Source: Diadema setosum (lineage: Eukaryota; Echinodermata; Echinoidea; Diadematoida; Diadematidae). Taken from it: 64,000 bases of DNA. Position numbers and translations under genes: made by a program. The stretch is from contig NC_092705.1 of the NCBI RefSeq assembly GCF_964275005.1, positions 753,501-817,500 on the forward strand, in the 5' to 3' direction. The notes beneath the pieces are model-generated. The model searched no databases. It was not told the DNA's origin and worked only from the letters and a program-made list of their open reading frames with translations. This document shows positions 12,000 through 46,830 of the stretch, in pieces. Within the stretch, counting starts at the first letter, position 1, and each line of letters begins with the position of its first letter.

Positions 12000-13271
12000 T
12001 GAAATTCTGAAAAATTGTCATTTGTAGCTAATACAAGTAAATGCATGTTCCTATGACATGTATCAGTTAAAATTTCTTCTTTTTTACTTTGGGTGGTTTT
12101 TAAGACAAGCTGTATATTTATACAGCTGAAATATGAGATTTTTGTTATTTCTGTATATGAAATGAATAAGAAATTGTGAGAGCGTGACATCATCAACTTG
12201 CTGATTTGAATATTTATAAGGACTGGTCAAGAAATGTTTTCCATAAAAATGTCACGTCTTCCTTATATCATATCCAATTTTTGTCATTTTGTATCATTCT
12301 GTAGGAAATATTTTTCTCTTTCATTTGAAGTTTGTTTATTTTGGGGGAGGATTTCCTCCTTAGGATCAGGGTAGGGGATCAGGGTAATTTTGCAAACTTC
12401 TAATACTTCTTATTTATTCAAGTTTCAACAGAACACTAGAAAATTTCATTGGTATAGCTCATGTTCCTGACAGGTAGTTTTATAGCATGATGAATATATG
12501 TGAATTTCTGAAACATGAAACAATGTAGTCATTTGGGATATTAAAGTACAGTATGTTATATGGCTGTATTGCAGTTGTTGTATTCCTGTGACATGTAACT
12601 TAAGTCTTAATATGTATGTTTTCAAGTGCTCTTGGTGAAAATAAAATAATCTCTTGTTTAGAATGTAGGACTGCCAGCTCAAAATCCACAAAAAGTAGGA
12701 CAAGAAGAATGTCCTCTTTTCTACATAGTTTAAAGAAGTAAGCCTAAGCTCTAAAGTGATATATAACTTGTTAGAATTGGATAATCCAACCATTTAAAAA
12801 GTGATTGAAAGAGAGAGCTAGGATGCACAGTTTCATAAAAAGGGGGAAAAGAATATATTAAGATTTGGTCACTGAGTTGTGCTGTGCAGAAGTATCAATG
12901 AAATTGTATTCTATTTCCCAATGAAAGCAGTGCTTGTGTGGAAAAAAAAAAATGGTTCGGAAAACAGCTTATATCTCAACGGTAGTAAATGATGGAATTT
13001 CTTCTTTTTTTTTTTTTTAGTAATTGATATTCATGTTTAGGTTTTATTGAATGAAATCTTCTGTTGTCATAATGAGAAATGTTTGGGTTTTTTTTTCAGA
13101 ATTTGTTAGAAACAAATCTGTATAGGGATGTTTCTTTAACACTAAGAGGAACAGTTTTAATAGGAAATACAAAATTTTGATGTACAGGGATTCAAGCTGA
13201 AGTAATGATTCATTTAATTTGAAAAAAAAAATATTAGCAGCCCAAGGGCAGAAAATAGTGTGTTTGCAATG
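12000..13271. other. Non-coding, nothing recognised
   Basis: AT-rich unique sequence with homopolymer runs; no exon or repeat that I can support. Confidence 0.5.
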
Positions 13272-14131
13272 TAAAAACACATAAAGATTTATCATTCATG
13301 AAGAAATGATATAAGAAAGTAGAATGAGAATGTGTGTTACAATAGAAGTACATGTATATACAATACGTGAGTACTATTGAGAATATAAAGATTCAACTGA
13401 AAATTTAAAGTGAAATGAAATGATAATGCAATTTTTGTTACAATTAGAATAAAAAAGAAATGTTATAAAATTACAAGGCATAATTCAATAAATCTATGAA
13501 ATGGGGTATAAATGCACTTTTTCGTGAGTACATACACTAAATACACCTACTCTTACTCAAGTCTGTAGCACATTCCAGCCCCCAGTTGCATTGCAGGAGA
13601 GCCATAATATGGTTGCTGTGCAGTTCTTGTTGAATTAGATAATTTTCTCAATTTCTGTATCATTTATGCTGAACAAAAAACACTCAAAACTTTTACAAAC
13701 TTTTAAAAACACATAAAGATTTATCATTCATGAAGAAATGATATAAGAAAGTAGAATGAGAATGTGTGTTACAATAGAAGTACATGTATATACAATACGT
13801 GAGTACTATTGAGAATATAAAGATTCAACTGAAAATTTAAAGTGAAATGAAATGATAATGCAATTTTTGTTACAATTAGAATAAAAAAGAAATGTTATAA
13901 AATTACAAGGCATAATTCAATAAATCTATGAAATGGGGTATAAATGCACTTTTTCGTGAGTACATACACTAAATACACCTACTCTTACTCAAGTCTGTAG
14001 CACATTCCAGCCCCCAGTTGCATTGCAGGAGAGCCATAATATGGTTGCTGTGCAGTTCTTGTTGAATTAGATAATTTTCTCAATTTCTGTATCATTTATG
14101 CTGAACAAAAAACACTCAAAACTTTTACAAA
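13272..14131. repeat. Perfect tandem duplication, 432-bp unit
   Basis: Copy 1 is 13272-13703 and copy 2 is 13704-14131. I found no mismatch reading them side by side until they end at TTTTACAAA. No gene within. Either a very recent duplication or an assembly artefact. Confidence 0.95.
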
Positions 14132-16742
14132 GTGATCCCAGCACATTACTTTGACACTTTGTGCAAACTAGAAATCTGGCAGTGCAGCAAAAGTTTCAAA
14201 CTTCAGCAATTCCAGATTTAGAGGGATAAGTGCTCAGGTAGGCACCGTTGTGACTACGTGACGATCCATGTGAAATAATTTGTTTTCATTTTTGTTTCAA
14301 CCTTTTCTGTTAAATAGTATATTTGCATATCCCCTCTTAAGCATGATTGGAGTAAAAATATTTGCTTTTCATTAAAGAGTCCCCTCACTACCAAGCCACC
14401 ACATTCATATAATATCAATCCAATCTGCTTTCGGTACCCAACCATGTTAAGAAAATAATTGTTTTCAGGTACGCAGTTTGTAAATCTAAGCATGTGAAAT
14501 AGGAAACTTAGTTTCTCACCAGGAGGAACCCAGTACATTGTATCATTACTGTGATGACAATGTAATGTATCAATATCATTGGCAAGTTGATCTGGTAAGA
14601 TAAGCATTGCCAGGTTTCATCAGCTCCCACCCCATTTTCACTCCCCCTCTCTCTCTCTTCCATGAGTATCATGTTAAATCCCCTTGATTTATTGTAATGA
14701 TGGTAATTATTATCAGTTTGAGTACAAAACCAGTCAAGCTCTTTGCTTATTCTTGGCGACCGTTCTGTATGAAAATTGATATGTAATGGACATAATCATG
14801 ATGCATCATTACAGATGTATATGTAATAAAAATTGCCAAAATTGTACAAAGTGACAGTACCATGTAATACATTGTACCATTTGTGTATAGATAATGTTTG
14901 ATAAAGTTGCTGGAAGTGATTGAATTTTAAAGGAATGCAATACAGAGCCATGTTACATGTTACAGCCAGTAGAATACAGACCTAACAGTAAACACAAATG
15001 TTGCTTTCCATATCAACAGACTTGCCATCTGTGCGTACTGCATAAAGTTTACTGACCCTATCAGTTAGGTGAGGTGCACTCTTTATTAGGTAACAACTCT
15101 ATCTCTCTCACCAGTCCCACTGTATACAAACTACATTTCTAAATCTCTGTTAGAATGTGTTCATCAGTTTATACAATGCAATTTTTGGGGTAAACTGTAC
15201 TATTTTGAGACCATCATCCTCCCCCCCACCTTCTTTCCCAAGAACTGGTCTTCAGACAAGGATGATGATTATGTATACCACCTGTAGGTCGGTCAGTGTG
15301 TGACTTGGTTTTGGTGACGCCCTTCACCAACCTTTGCCTCCCGTTATCTCTTCTCCTCCTTCACTCATTAACCAGCAAAGGTCTGAATCCAGAGTACGCT
15401 GTGAAGCTAACCACGCCAAGGTACTAGTAGCTACTGGACTATACCATTGTAGTCATTAGGGGAGGTAGATCTGAACACATTTAGAGGGGTAAGTGGATAC
15501 TAAATAGAGCACTTGTCTATAATCTGAGTTGTAGTAAGCATCGATGAACTTTATGCAAGACCTTTCTTTTCAAAGTAGGCCACATAGCTTTATTCACGCA
15601 GATTGTAAACTCATTTTGATTATTCATCTCCATACACTGAATTGTAGAACCAATGCATTTTGTCTCAACATGATAATATATTTCTAAAAATTTATGATAT
15701 TAGTTCTAAGATATATATATAAGCAAATATGGAATCATGAAATATTTGAAAAGGTGAATTATAAAACCAGAATTTCATTATCTTATATAATGACATGAAT
15801 AATGCAAATTTAGGAATGTAAGAAAAGTCTCAAGCTTGTAAAGCAAAATGGTACAAGGTAAAACTCAAATTATGAAGAGATGCGTCTGAAGTTTAGTCTC
15901 ATATTACATTTGAGATAAATACATAAAAAATGGCTAGAAATGCAAAAAAAAAAAGTATAGCAAATATATGGCAAGTACAAGTAAGATCGAGTGCAAATCG
16001 ATCTGCTAACTAAACCAAAAAATTTTGCAATGTTTGACAGAACTTGTTGGAGCTGACATTATTTATGTTGATTTTAGACCGATAAGCTAGTAGATTTAAT
16101 CTCTATTGTATAACATCGCACTTTGATGTGATGGTGAAACCCCTTTTCCAAAATGGTTTAACCCAGCCCTCTCAAGCACATTTTTAGCCCTTCCTGCCTG
16201 TGCAATCAGACAGAAATCTCTACAAAACTGTGTCATACCTGAGAGTTGTAGCTCATATCTAAGCACCTCTTCCAACAAGACGAAAGGGAGGTTTGCTATC
16301 AATTTGTCTCCCTCAGTGTTACTTCTTCTACAGCAACAATCAAGGATGGGAAATCTAGTGTAAACATCGTCAATATACTCGAGGGTGCAGCCTTAGGGGC
16401 CATAAAACTGAAGAGTCGTCAAGTGGTGAGTGTACTCAATTATTTTGCCAATTAAATTGCCAAAAAAAAAGTATGTATGCTTGACATCACCCATTTAACA
16501 TGAATCATTAATGCTCTTGTATTAGTGTTTTTATTATCTGACTTCTATGTCACTAAAACATATGAATCTGAGAACAGTGTATCATCATTTGTATACATCA
16601 TGTTATGTTTTTTAACTTTATTAATGGCTCAAGTAATTTCTTTTACATTATTTCTTAAGTGAAGTTTATTGTCACATAGACAAGTGAATACACTCAGACC
16701 TATAGTTTGGTGTAGTTTATGTTGACTAGTTTAACAGCTTTA
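14132..16742. other. Non-coding, nothing recognised
   Basis: No frame with family resemblance. Somewhat higher CG content at 15240-15440 and 16150-16430, which could hold an unrecognised UTR exon, but I see no proof. Confidence 0.45.
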
Positions 16743-17257
16743 TTAACTCTTTATGTGCCATGGTGGCAACCCCCTGTGTGCCACATTATTCTTAGACACC
16801 GACGTAGTCATGCTTTTGAGAAAACGTTCTGTTTTTTTCAAATATGTGTAACTTTTGCAGATTTCTGTTGACTTGGAAATATAGCGAGCAAAGTTGTAGA
16901 GAAAATGCCAAACTTTGCTTTAATGTAAATTGTACGTCAAATCTATATTTGTTTTTCTTTCAAATGACCCGCAGTAGCTACATTACAGTAAAGGTATGAC
17001 TTTTGCACCCAAAACAGTCGAAGAAACTTAGAATTTACACGCAAATCCATTAGGGAACACCAATTGGGAGAAAATCGCCACATAGAATGCAAGCAAAATA
17101 TGCGATGAACAGAATCGTGAGAAACACTTTCATTGTACTATGGCATTTGGCAAATTATCGATCGGTGTGGGCGGGTTTGTACGGTTTGAGCAGAGTCTGC
17201 AAAGTTGGCACGCCGTCGACTGAGCTGGGAGTGCAAACGTGTCACTTGAAGAGTTAA
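16743..17257. mobile_element. 515-bp TTAA-flanked element, ends TTAACTCTTTATGTGCCA
   Basis: The right end, TGTCACTTGAAGAGTTAA, is an imperfect inverted copy of the left end, and both terminate in TTAA, the piggyBac-type target. The interior has CpG-bearing stretches but no coding frame. Confidence 0.6.
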
Positions 17258-17551
17258 AGAACTACCAACTACATTATACTTGGCATTTTTATCATAGAAA
17301 TTTATTGGGTAGAAGACCGTAAAGCTTGTGACTTAGGAAGCAAAAGGCATCATTGTGTAAACACTTTCACATCTTGTGAAGATGTTTAATTTTTCTTGAA
17401 TGCGACGTCTGGTATGTGTGTATGTTTTGTACACCATCTCCAAAGTATGACTTATCTAGCCACATGAATATGAGAAATGTAATAAGGATTTACATTATTA
17501 TGCACATGGTTCCAGTGAAAAGAATGCTAACACATTACTAGCTTGTAGTAC

Positions 17552-18022
17552 CATACACATTAGTGAAGTTTGAGGAATATCGGACAGCCCATTAAAAAAA
17601 TATTAATATTTGTAGTTTTTGTGTATCGCCATGTGTCATCACTGGATAAGAAAAGTACAGCAATTTCTGATATCAGAGGAGGGCACTGATATACACAAAA
17701 TCCAAAGAGAATTCAACAATGAAATTCTTTTAATGAAAAGTACACAATCCCTTCACTTGTTACTGACATATGTTGATGGTGGCATCATTCCCCCTGCCTT
17801 TTGAAAAAAGATAAGTCAAGTGCTCTTTCATCATGCGAGAAAAATCAAAATATGTCTTGATATTTTCTGTATACTATCAGCTTACCATGACATCTCAAAG
17901 TGTGGTGATCTTCTTATCCAGTGGTGACAGAATATAGATTTAACCAAACTTTTAAATTGCTGATCTAAGAATTTCCCCCAAACTTCCAATTATGTGCACT
18001 ACTGTTGATTTTCATTGCAACT
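17552..18022. mobile_element. Diverged copy of the 6150-6699 MITE
   Basis: Shares, in the same order, a CACATTAGTGAAGTTTGAGG-like end, TTACTGACATATGTTGATGG, ATTCCCCCTGCCTT, AAGTCAAGTGCTCTTT, ATGCGAGAAAA and TCTTATCCAG with the 6150 element. The outer ends have been lost. Confidence 0.75.
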
Positions 18023-20954
18023 GATTGACAATTGCCCTACATCGACGTAAATAATTGACTGTTGATTTTGTGCATTCACATGCTCCACAAATATATTTAC
18101 GCAAAGTCCCCTTCAAACCCTTTTTTTAACAGTGTTATCTTTTATGTGTTACTGCATTTAGCTATTTTAGGATTTTACTTATTTACTAATATTGGCCAAT
18201 ACTGGAGGAAAATAATTGCTTAACATAGTGTTTACTAATATATTGACGCCATATTTTCATAATGGCAAACTGTTTTGTGAAGTAGAAGCTATCATGTAAT
18301 ATTAAATGCGTAGGAAAGAGAGAAGAAGAAACATATATGGATATATATCTGTCTTAAGGTTACTCTGCCAAGTCAGCCATTCTGGGTTTTGTCTTACCCC
18401 CCCCCCCCCCCCCAAGAATATCAGCCAACCATTTTACAGGAAGTGTAATGGAAATGACCGACAGAGGGAAATAGTAGGTCCTAAATCCTCAGGGATTCTC
18501 AATAGGAAACATAAATCAGATTAACCAGTTCCTGGATATGAAAACATAGTGACTTGGGGAACAGTGGGGAACAAGGTTTGCCAATCTTTAATCTCTCACA
18601 GGTGTTAAATTGGAAATGATTTGAAATATGCTGTGCTTTTATATTTGTTCTATCTTGGTTCACTTTTATATTACCTATCAGATGAGAAGTAGCCATATTT
18701 TATGGATCTCAAAGAAGAGAATGAATGAAGAGGATGTTGTTGGGATTGTGTGCATATGCAATGGTATTCTTTGACTGACATTCATTTTGGTTGCTAAAAG
18801 TCTATATAAATTACATCATTTCAGATTCTAGAAGACATTTGATCCAAATATCAAGATTGATCATCTATGAAATACTAGCTCATTACTTCTATCTTCTATG
18901 TACTTGTAATTTGAAATTATTTTTCCAAATTTAAAGATTCGTTCAAACCATTCTAAAAATTTAGATTCAATTTTGATCACCAAGTTTGCTGCAGGCCCTA
19001 TGTATAGCATTACTCCTAATAAGTTTATTTGCAATGCTTGTTTGTGCTGACAAAGTGATTCTCACAACATCATTAATCTGTATTACTGTGAAGTGTTCTT
19101 ACATGTGATGTAGACTCTTTGAATGCCTTTATGTTTTAGAAAATAATTGTACTCATATCAGCTCATTGTTCAAGATAATTTATTTTTTTAAAGCTCTATT
19201 GTGTCAAAAACAGCAAAATTCTCAAGAGATCAGCTTCAGATTTGCAGTTTCCTCTCTAGAAATTTTGGGAAGAGTTATTTTATGGCCAATCAGTCGATTG
19301 ATTGCTGCCCTGGTGACCTGAGAATCACGGGTCTGGAGTATCAGGCTGTTTTATGCACACATCCTGGTCTCAATAGCTGAGGTAGCATCAATCACAGGGA
19401 AGGAAACGAGAGTGGTTTGCCTGAGAAAGTCGTCACAAAGGTGAAGTGACATAAACAAAGCTACCTTCCCACACTCTCTGACAGAGATACCATATCAACT
19501 TGCTCTTCTGAATCTTAATCACTTATTTTTACTCATAAATTTGAGTTCCTGATAAAAGTAATAATAATGATTTCTATCTTTGTCTTTAAACATGGCTAAC
19601 CTTTGATGTGTTTAATCAAATTTGTGCTTTCCAGGGCATAATAACAGTAATCATGATCATAACAATAATCATAGCAGAAATAATGATAGTGATACTTGAT
19701 GATAATAACAATGGTAATTTTAATGATAATTCTGCCATCCCATGACAAAAGGACAAAATTGATATTTTTTTCTTGATTTTAGGATATTTTTGTAGGCTCC
19801 ACATGATGTTGAAGAAATTGAGGTCACATGACCCCTAATTTCTGAAACATAGACACATCTAAAGGAATCAACTCTACAGATTTCCTCATAAAACTATCAC
19901 ATTTTTCTTCATTTACATATAAACTCATTCCACATTGTTACTTCCTTTTGTCATGGGATGGCAGAATTGTAGTTGAGTTCTATAGCGCATGTAAGAATCA
20001 ATTTTCCTGTGTGCATGATTGCATCTCACGTTTTTGCAGTTCATGTATTTCTTTGACTATTAATGTAATGTACAGAACCTCTCTTTCAGAACATCTTTGA
20101 AATATTAATTGGCAATTCAGTACAAAATATCAATTAATTTTCATTTCTTAAAGAAGTATTAAATGAAGTAATGATCTTTGTGACAAGTGACATGCATCTT
20201 GTGAAATATAAACACACTCTGTATTTCAGTAATGTAAAGGAAGTATACAGATCCATAAACTCCCCCATACTATCATCTTAATTTCATACAGAGAAAAAAG
20301 TGAGAGAGAGAGATAGGAAGAGAGAGATAGAAAGAAAGACAGAGGGAGAGAATAAGAACCAGTTGTGTTAGTAGTGATATCATACGGAGGTAAAAGGAGA
20401 GAAACATTCGGTACCTTAAAGCTCAAATGCCTTCTGTTGAGGAGAGATAAGTTGTGGTGATGGATCAAGTATCTGACGATACTGATTAAGGGAAGTTCAT
20501 CCATTAGCATGCTGTCCAAAGTTCACTCTGTACAGAGGTGACTTCCAGCGAATCAGCCATTGTTGGTTTGTTAATTATCTCCCAATGGGAAGGTACTGTC
20601 TTACAGGATCTACAGGTATATCATTTCTCACTCCAATTATAAGCACCTGTAATGTGTCATTTACCAGAAGGTGAGGGTCTATTTCTTAATTGATTGATTT
20701 TTCATTCACATTGTTGAAACAATTTGCCAGTAAGTTGTCACTTTAATAGTGAAAAATTAGAAGTAAAAAAGTGAAAATTATTGACAATGTAGCTGTAATT
20801 GCTGACTGAATAATTTTGTACCGCAATATAAAGTCATAAAATGAAGAATGTGCAGATTGTAAGGAACTCCAGTCACTCAGGACCTAAATTAGATCTGTAG
20901 TCAACACTCTGTTAAAATCATTATTTTTTTCTTTCTCTTGAATCTCTTTTCCAG
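18023..20954. other. Upstream of the ABCC5-like gene; no coding exon seen
   Basis: Contains a C run (18397-18413), a diverged ATAATAAT-rich stretch near 19640-19730 and a (GA)n tract (20299-20350). GGCCAATCAG near 19282 and CCAATGGG near 20582 resemble CCAAT boxes, so the promoter may be here, but no start site can be fixed from sequence. Confidence 0.35.
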
Positions 20955-21043
20955 AGATAAAAGACGCAAGAAATTTTGATTACCAGAACTGGGCATTGCA
21001 GAAGCCACCTTTCATACTAGTGGTGTTAACAACTCCTTGATAA
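20955..21043 (+). other. Probable non-coding 5' UTR exon of the ABCC5-like gene
   Basis: A strong acceptor (long pyrimidine tract ending TTTTCCAG) precedes an 89-base segment followed by a good donor, GTAAGT at 21044. It has no long open frame. It lies 0.5 kb upstream of the exon carrying the start codon, which has its own acceptor at 21528-21529, so at least one upstream exon must exist. The transcription start was not found. RNA-seq reads joining 21043 to 21530 would settle it. Confidence 0.5.
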
Positions 21044-21563
21044 GTAAGTTGAATAGTGTTGAAATTTGTCCTCTTCTCACAGACTTTTACTGTCATATCG
21101 CTTTGTCTTTTCTCTGTGTACTGTTTTAATTTTGTTCTGTTTTCTTCTCTGGTTGACAAATCGTCTTCTGAAACTACTCCTCCATCAACTCATTTATCTC
21201 CACTACTTCTGGTGAATGCTGCTTTTTGCTTACACTTTTAGTGAATATATGTTATCTTCCTTATTCAGTCTTTATTGGTTTTTCATTTCATATTGAAAAT
21301 ATCAATGGTATATAGATGTTTACTGTTTACTGGCAGTAACTTCTTGATAACAAGTTTTCATATGAAGCAAAAATGAAAATCATTAGGCATATCACAGTGA
21401 AAATGACTGTCTGTGTATTAAGGGACATGGAGGAGATTTAGAATACTGAGCTGGACTAACTTTTGTCTGATTATTTTGCCATCTGAGTTTGCCATGACTT
21501 GACAAACTGCTCATGTGATCTTCATATAGGCAGCTGGGGTTGTGAAAGTGACAAGATCACGTC

Positions 21564-43711
<22,148 letters not shown>

Positions 43712-43722
43712 ATGACCTCAAG

Positions 43723-43794
43723 CAATCTGCTTTCCTGCAGACAAGAACATTCTGGAAGCAATCTGCTTTCCAGCAGACAAGAACATTCTGGAAG
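43723..43794 (+). repeat. 36-bp tandem duplication right after the ABCC5 stop
   Basis: CAATCTGCTTTCCNGCAGAC plus AAGAACATTCTGGAAG occurs twice with a single T/A difference. Confidence 0.95.
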
Positions 43795-43824
43795 CCTGGA
43801 TGGGAATTCATGCAGATTTTCTAT

Positions 43825-43916
43825 ATAACCCTTTGTGTGCCTTGAGTTCTGATTGACACAGAAATCCCCATAGCATTGTACACACTGTCCAAAACCCCTG
43901 GTACAGAAAGGGTTAA
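43825..43916. mobile_element. Short TTAA-type palindromic element in ABCC5 3' UTR
   Basis: TAACCCTTTGTGTGCC at the left and GGTACAGAAAGGGTTAA at the right. The terminus resembles that of 16743-17257 (TTAACTCTTTATGTGCC). Confidence 0.6.
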
Positions 43917-44481
43917 GATGGTGTCCAGCAAGGTGTACAGATCTCCAGTATCCTCAGCTCTGTATTCTATCTCTTACAGAGTTGAGACCAGAGGGCGTTC
44001 TACTTCCTCTACAGTCAAGATTTGACATCTGCTTGCAGAAGTTTTTTTTATTTTCTTTGGTCTTTTGAATATGTGGCAAAAGTCTAAGGAGATTTATCCA
44101 TTGCAGAAGTTCAACAAAGTATGTGATTGATATCATGTTATGATATTTACACAAAGAGAAATTACTTCCAAAAAGGTGGATAATGAGTCTTATGTTAGAT
44201 TAACATTTGAATTGGAGTTCATTTGTGAGAATGAGTAAATTGTCTGAATTTGAGGCAGTGTTTCCGTCAAACTTTGTAGGATTAGATTGTCTAAGAAGGT
44301 GAGCTTCTTGCTCCTATATCAAATCTCATTAAGAAGTTTTGATGAAGTAGTCAAAGTTCTGAGAAAAAAAAAGGACCCATCGTCAGAGTTTATCAGCATC
44401 TGTTGCTGTGAATCTTTTTCATCTGATACCTCATTGTCTAATTTTTGCTGTCATTGTATTTTTATATCAAGATGCTGAGGA

Positions 44482-44539
44482 TTGATGTTGAAACTTTGGA
44501 AGTTCAGATATTGATGTTGAAACTTTGGAAGTTCAGATC
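44482..44539 (+). repeat. 29-bp tandem duplication in ABCC5 3' UTR
   Basis: TTGATGTTGAAACTTTGGAA plus GTTCAGAT(A/C) twice in a row. Confidence 0.93.
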
Positions 44540-44913
44540 TTGATGTAGATAATATGGAGGAAAAATTATGTATTTGCAACCATAGGGTCTCTTGTTTATA
44601 ACGTACCATGAGTTGTGACGGTATCTATTTATATTAAAGCGAGTGAATTTGAAAGTTGCGAGACATGTTGAACAGACTTCAAGATATTGTTTTCATTTTT
44701 AGCACGTATTCAGTGGAAATTACATCTTGCAGTGAGAGCTGTATATAGGAAAAATTTTAAATATATATTTTAAAAGCAATGTGCATTGTCAAGTTGTTTG
44801 TGACAGACATTGTAATTTTCTGGCAGAAGATTTATGATGAACTATTTTTTGTATACCCAGGCACATTGAAATTTGATATACTCCTGTTCTTCCAGCCATG
44901 TTGCAGTAATAGT

Positions 44914-45148
44914 TGACTGTAAAACAAAAACAAAAAACAAAACAAAAAAAAGTGCATGTGCATTTTAATGGCATGAATTTCACGAGAGCCATGATTTTCC
45001 AAAATTAAAATTCACATAAAAGTTCTTGTCTGCACTATATACACTGAATGCAAGTGATAATTCATGAAAATTTTATGCCGCAAAAAAATGGCCATGGGCT
45101 CCAATTCATGAAAATTTCATGCTGCAAATATTTCTTGTTTTACAATAT
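44914..45148. mobile_element. Decayed copy of the 50829 MITE in ABCC5 3' UTR
   Basis: GACTGTAAAACAAAAAC at the left and CTTGTTTTACAATAT at the right, with GCATTTTAATGGCATGAATT, TGCACTATATACACTGAATG and AATTCATGAAAATTTCATGC inside, the reverse-orientation equivalents of the 50829-51039 interior. Confidence 0.75.
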
Positions 45149-45223
45149 ATTTTTCTCCTATGCAGAGAAATTGCATTGTAGCATGTTCTTGTATGTATGA
45201 CTGAAGTGTTGATTTTCAGGAAA

Positions 45224-45229
45224 AATAAA
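45224..45229 (+). promoter_or_regulatory. Candidate polyadenylation signal AATAAA for ABCC5-like gene
   Basis: Canonical hexamer 1.5 kb after the stop, followed within 40 bases by a TG-rich stretch (TGAAGTGGTTAGTTTTG). Alternatives are the hexamers at 46061-46066 and near 46204. Confidence 0.4.
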
Positions 45230-45250
45230 GAAAAACTACACTTGAAATAG

Positions 45251-46575
45251 TATTGAAGTGGTTAGTTTTGCTTGTCAGATTGTAGCAGTGTTTGCAAGTC
45301 AGAGTTTTATTAAATACAGGTCTGTGCATAATACAAACAGGAGTTCTGGGGTTATTTGTATTCAAGCCATTTGAGAAGGATGGCTTTACAACACAAGTTT
45401 AGAGTTCCTGTCTTTCTATTGAGTATAAGATATCCATCTATGTTCAATGTAGCATGTTTGGAGAATTATCTTTTGTCTAATACAAGCAGGTGATATACAG
45501 TATATCACCTAGTTGCTTTACGTACTTGTTTAGTAACTGCACATAGATAACGTGTGTACAGGTGTATGTGTGTTTAACTGAAACTGAGACAGCAAGAAAT
45601 GGTTAACAGGCAGTATTCCCAAATAAAACTTGTTACTTCTTCTCCATACCCTAATAGGCTTATACAAAGAGTTCATAGTTCTGGCCATATGGTATAATTC
45701 AGAGAAAACATGTTCATGAGCTGTACACAAGGTTAGGGAAGTATTCTATCGAGGAGCAGAAGTGATTCCACTGTTTATTGCATCAAGACTCGCTGTGTTC
45801 ATGGATATTGTTTCACACGTACTAAGACTGTTCGATGCTGGTCTTTCTGATTTATTTGATTACAATATGCAATATTTCCGCAGTTTTTGAAAGAGAGCAT
45901 CTATTTTCTGTATAAAGGAATGGTCATGCTACTACCTTTGATAGATTGTAAATTCTAGAGCAAAGTGATGGTCTCCAACTTTCATTGTTGTGATTACAAT
46001 ATGAGGAAAAATGTTTTGTACATTGTAAATGCTTCAATGGTGCTCTATGAAGCTTATAACAATAAATTATATAAAAAGAAAAAGTATGTGATATTTCTGC
46101 CTTATTTGAATCTCATGTTCACTTGTGTCCCAAGGTTGAGATTTCAAATCATATCATATCTCAACAAAAATGAATTACATTGTAAACACCACTGAATGTG
46201 GAGGTAATAAATATTATGCCAGTATTTGGCACAGACACAGAATACATTTACACAGCCCTGTCATATATACAGAGTACATGTATCATAACCTCGCATAAGT
46301 CTACAAATCATACAAGTCGATGTAATAATAAAACCCTGATTTTCTGCTTGTTTCTCATGAAAATCTGTTTGCAAGTTACTATTCACAAGTCAACAATTTT
46401 CCTATGTAGACACAATCTCTTGTTCACTACTGGAGAAATCCTGTGTTATTGTCTCTTAAAGAATAACAATGAAATACATGATAAGACTGATTAATCATTA
46501 GCAAATTGTGTTTTAAATCTCTGGTGTCAACCTACACCCATGAATGAACATGTTGCATGCAGATACTCCATGTGT
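45251..46575. other. Downstream of ABCC5-like gene; no gene seen
   Basis: AT-rich DNA with further AATAAA hexamers at 46061 and 46204, which could end a longer ABCC5 3' UTR. No exon evident. Confidence 0.4.
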
Positions 46576-46586
46576 GTGATTGTGTC

Positions 46587-46662
<76 letters not shown>

Positions 46663-46729
46663 ATTGTGTCAGTGTGTGTGTGTGTGTATGTGTGTGTGTG
46701 CGTGTGTGATTGTGTCAGTGTGTGTGTCT
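46576..46729. repeat. (TG)n microsatellite with GATTGTGTCAG interruptions
   Basis: Long TG array broken several times by ATTGTGTCAG, suggesting a higher-order unit. A T homopolymer of about 24 follows at 46806-46829. Confidence 0.95.
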
Positions 46730-46830
46730 CATGCTCCTGGACATGGTCAGAGAAAAGTAAGTCGCACCAAAACTCATTGGTTTCTTTAATACGAGTGTGT
46801 TGTCTTTTTTTTTTTTTTTTTTTTTTTTTG

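Larger units (their letters stand above)
43712..45250 (+). other. Likely 3' UTR of the ABCC5-like gene
   Basis: There is no coding potential after the stop. The region holds a 36-base tandem duplication, a short TTAA-type palindromic element, a 29-base tandem duplication and a degraded MITE (44914-45148). The first convincing AATAAA is at 45224. A longer form ending near 46061 or 46204 is possible because AATAAA recurs there. Confidence 0.5.

Noticed and set aside
16096..16302. Minus-strand 68-codon frame with protein-like composition
   Set aside because: No homology that I recognise, no splice context, no neighbour exons.
19282..20590. CCAAT-like motifs as the ABCC5 promoter
   Set aside because: Single short motifs without a TATA box, CpG island or initiator context; too weak to annotate as a promoter.
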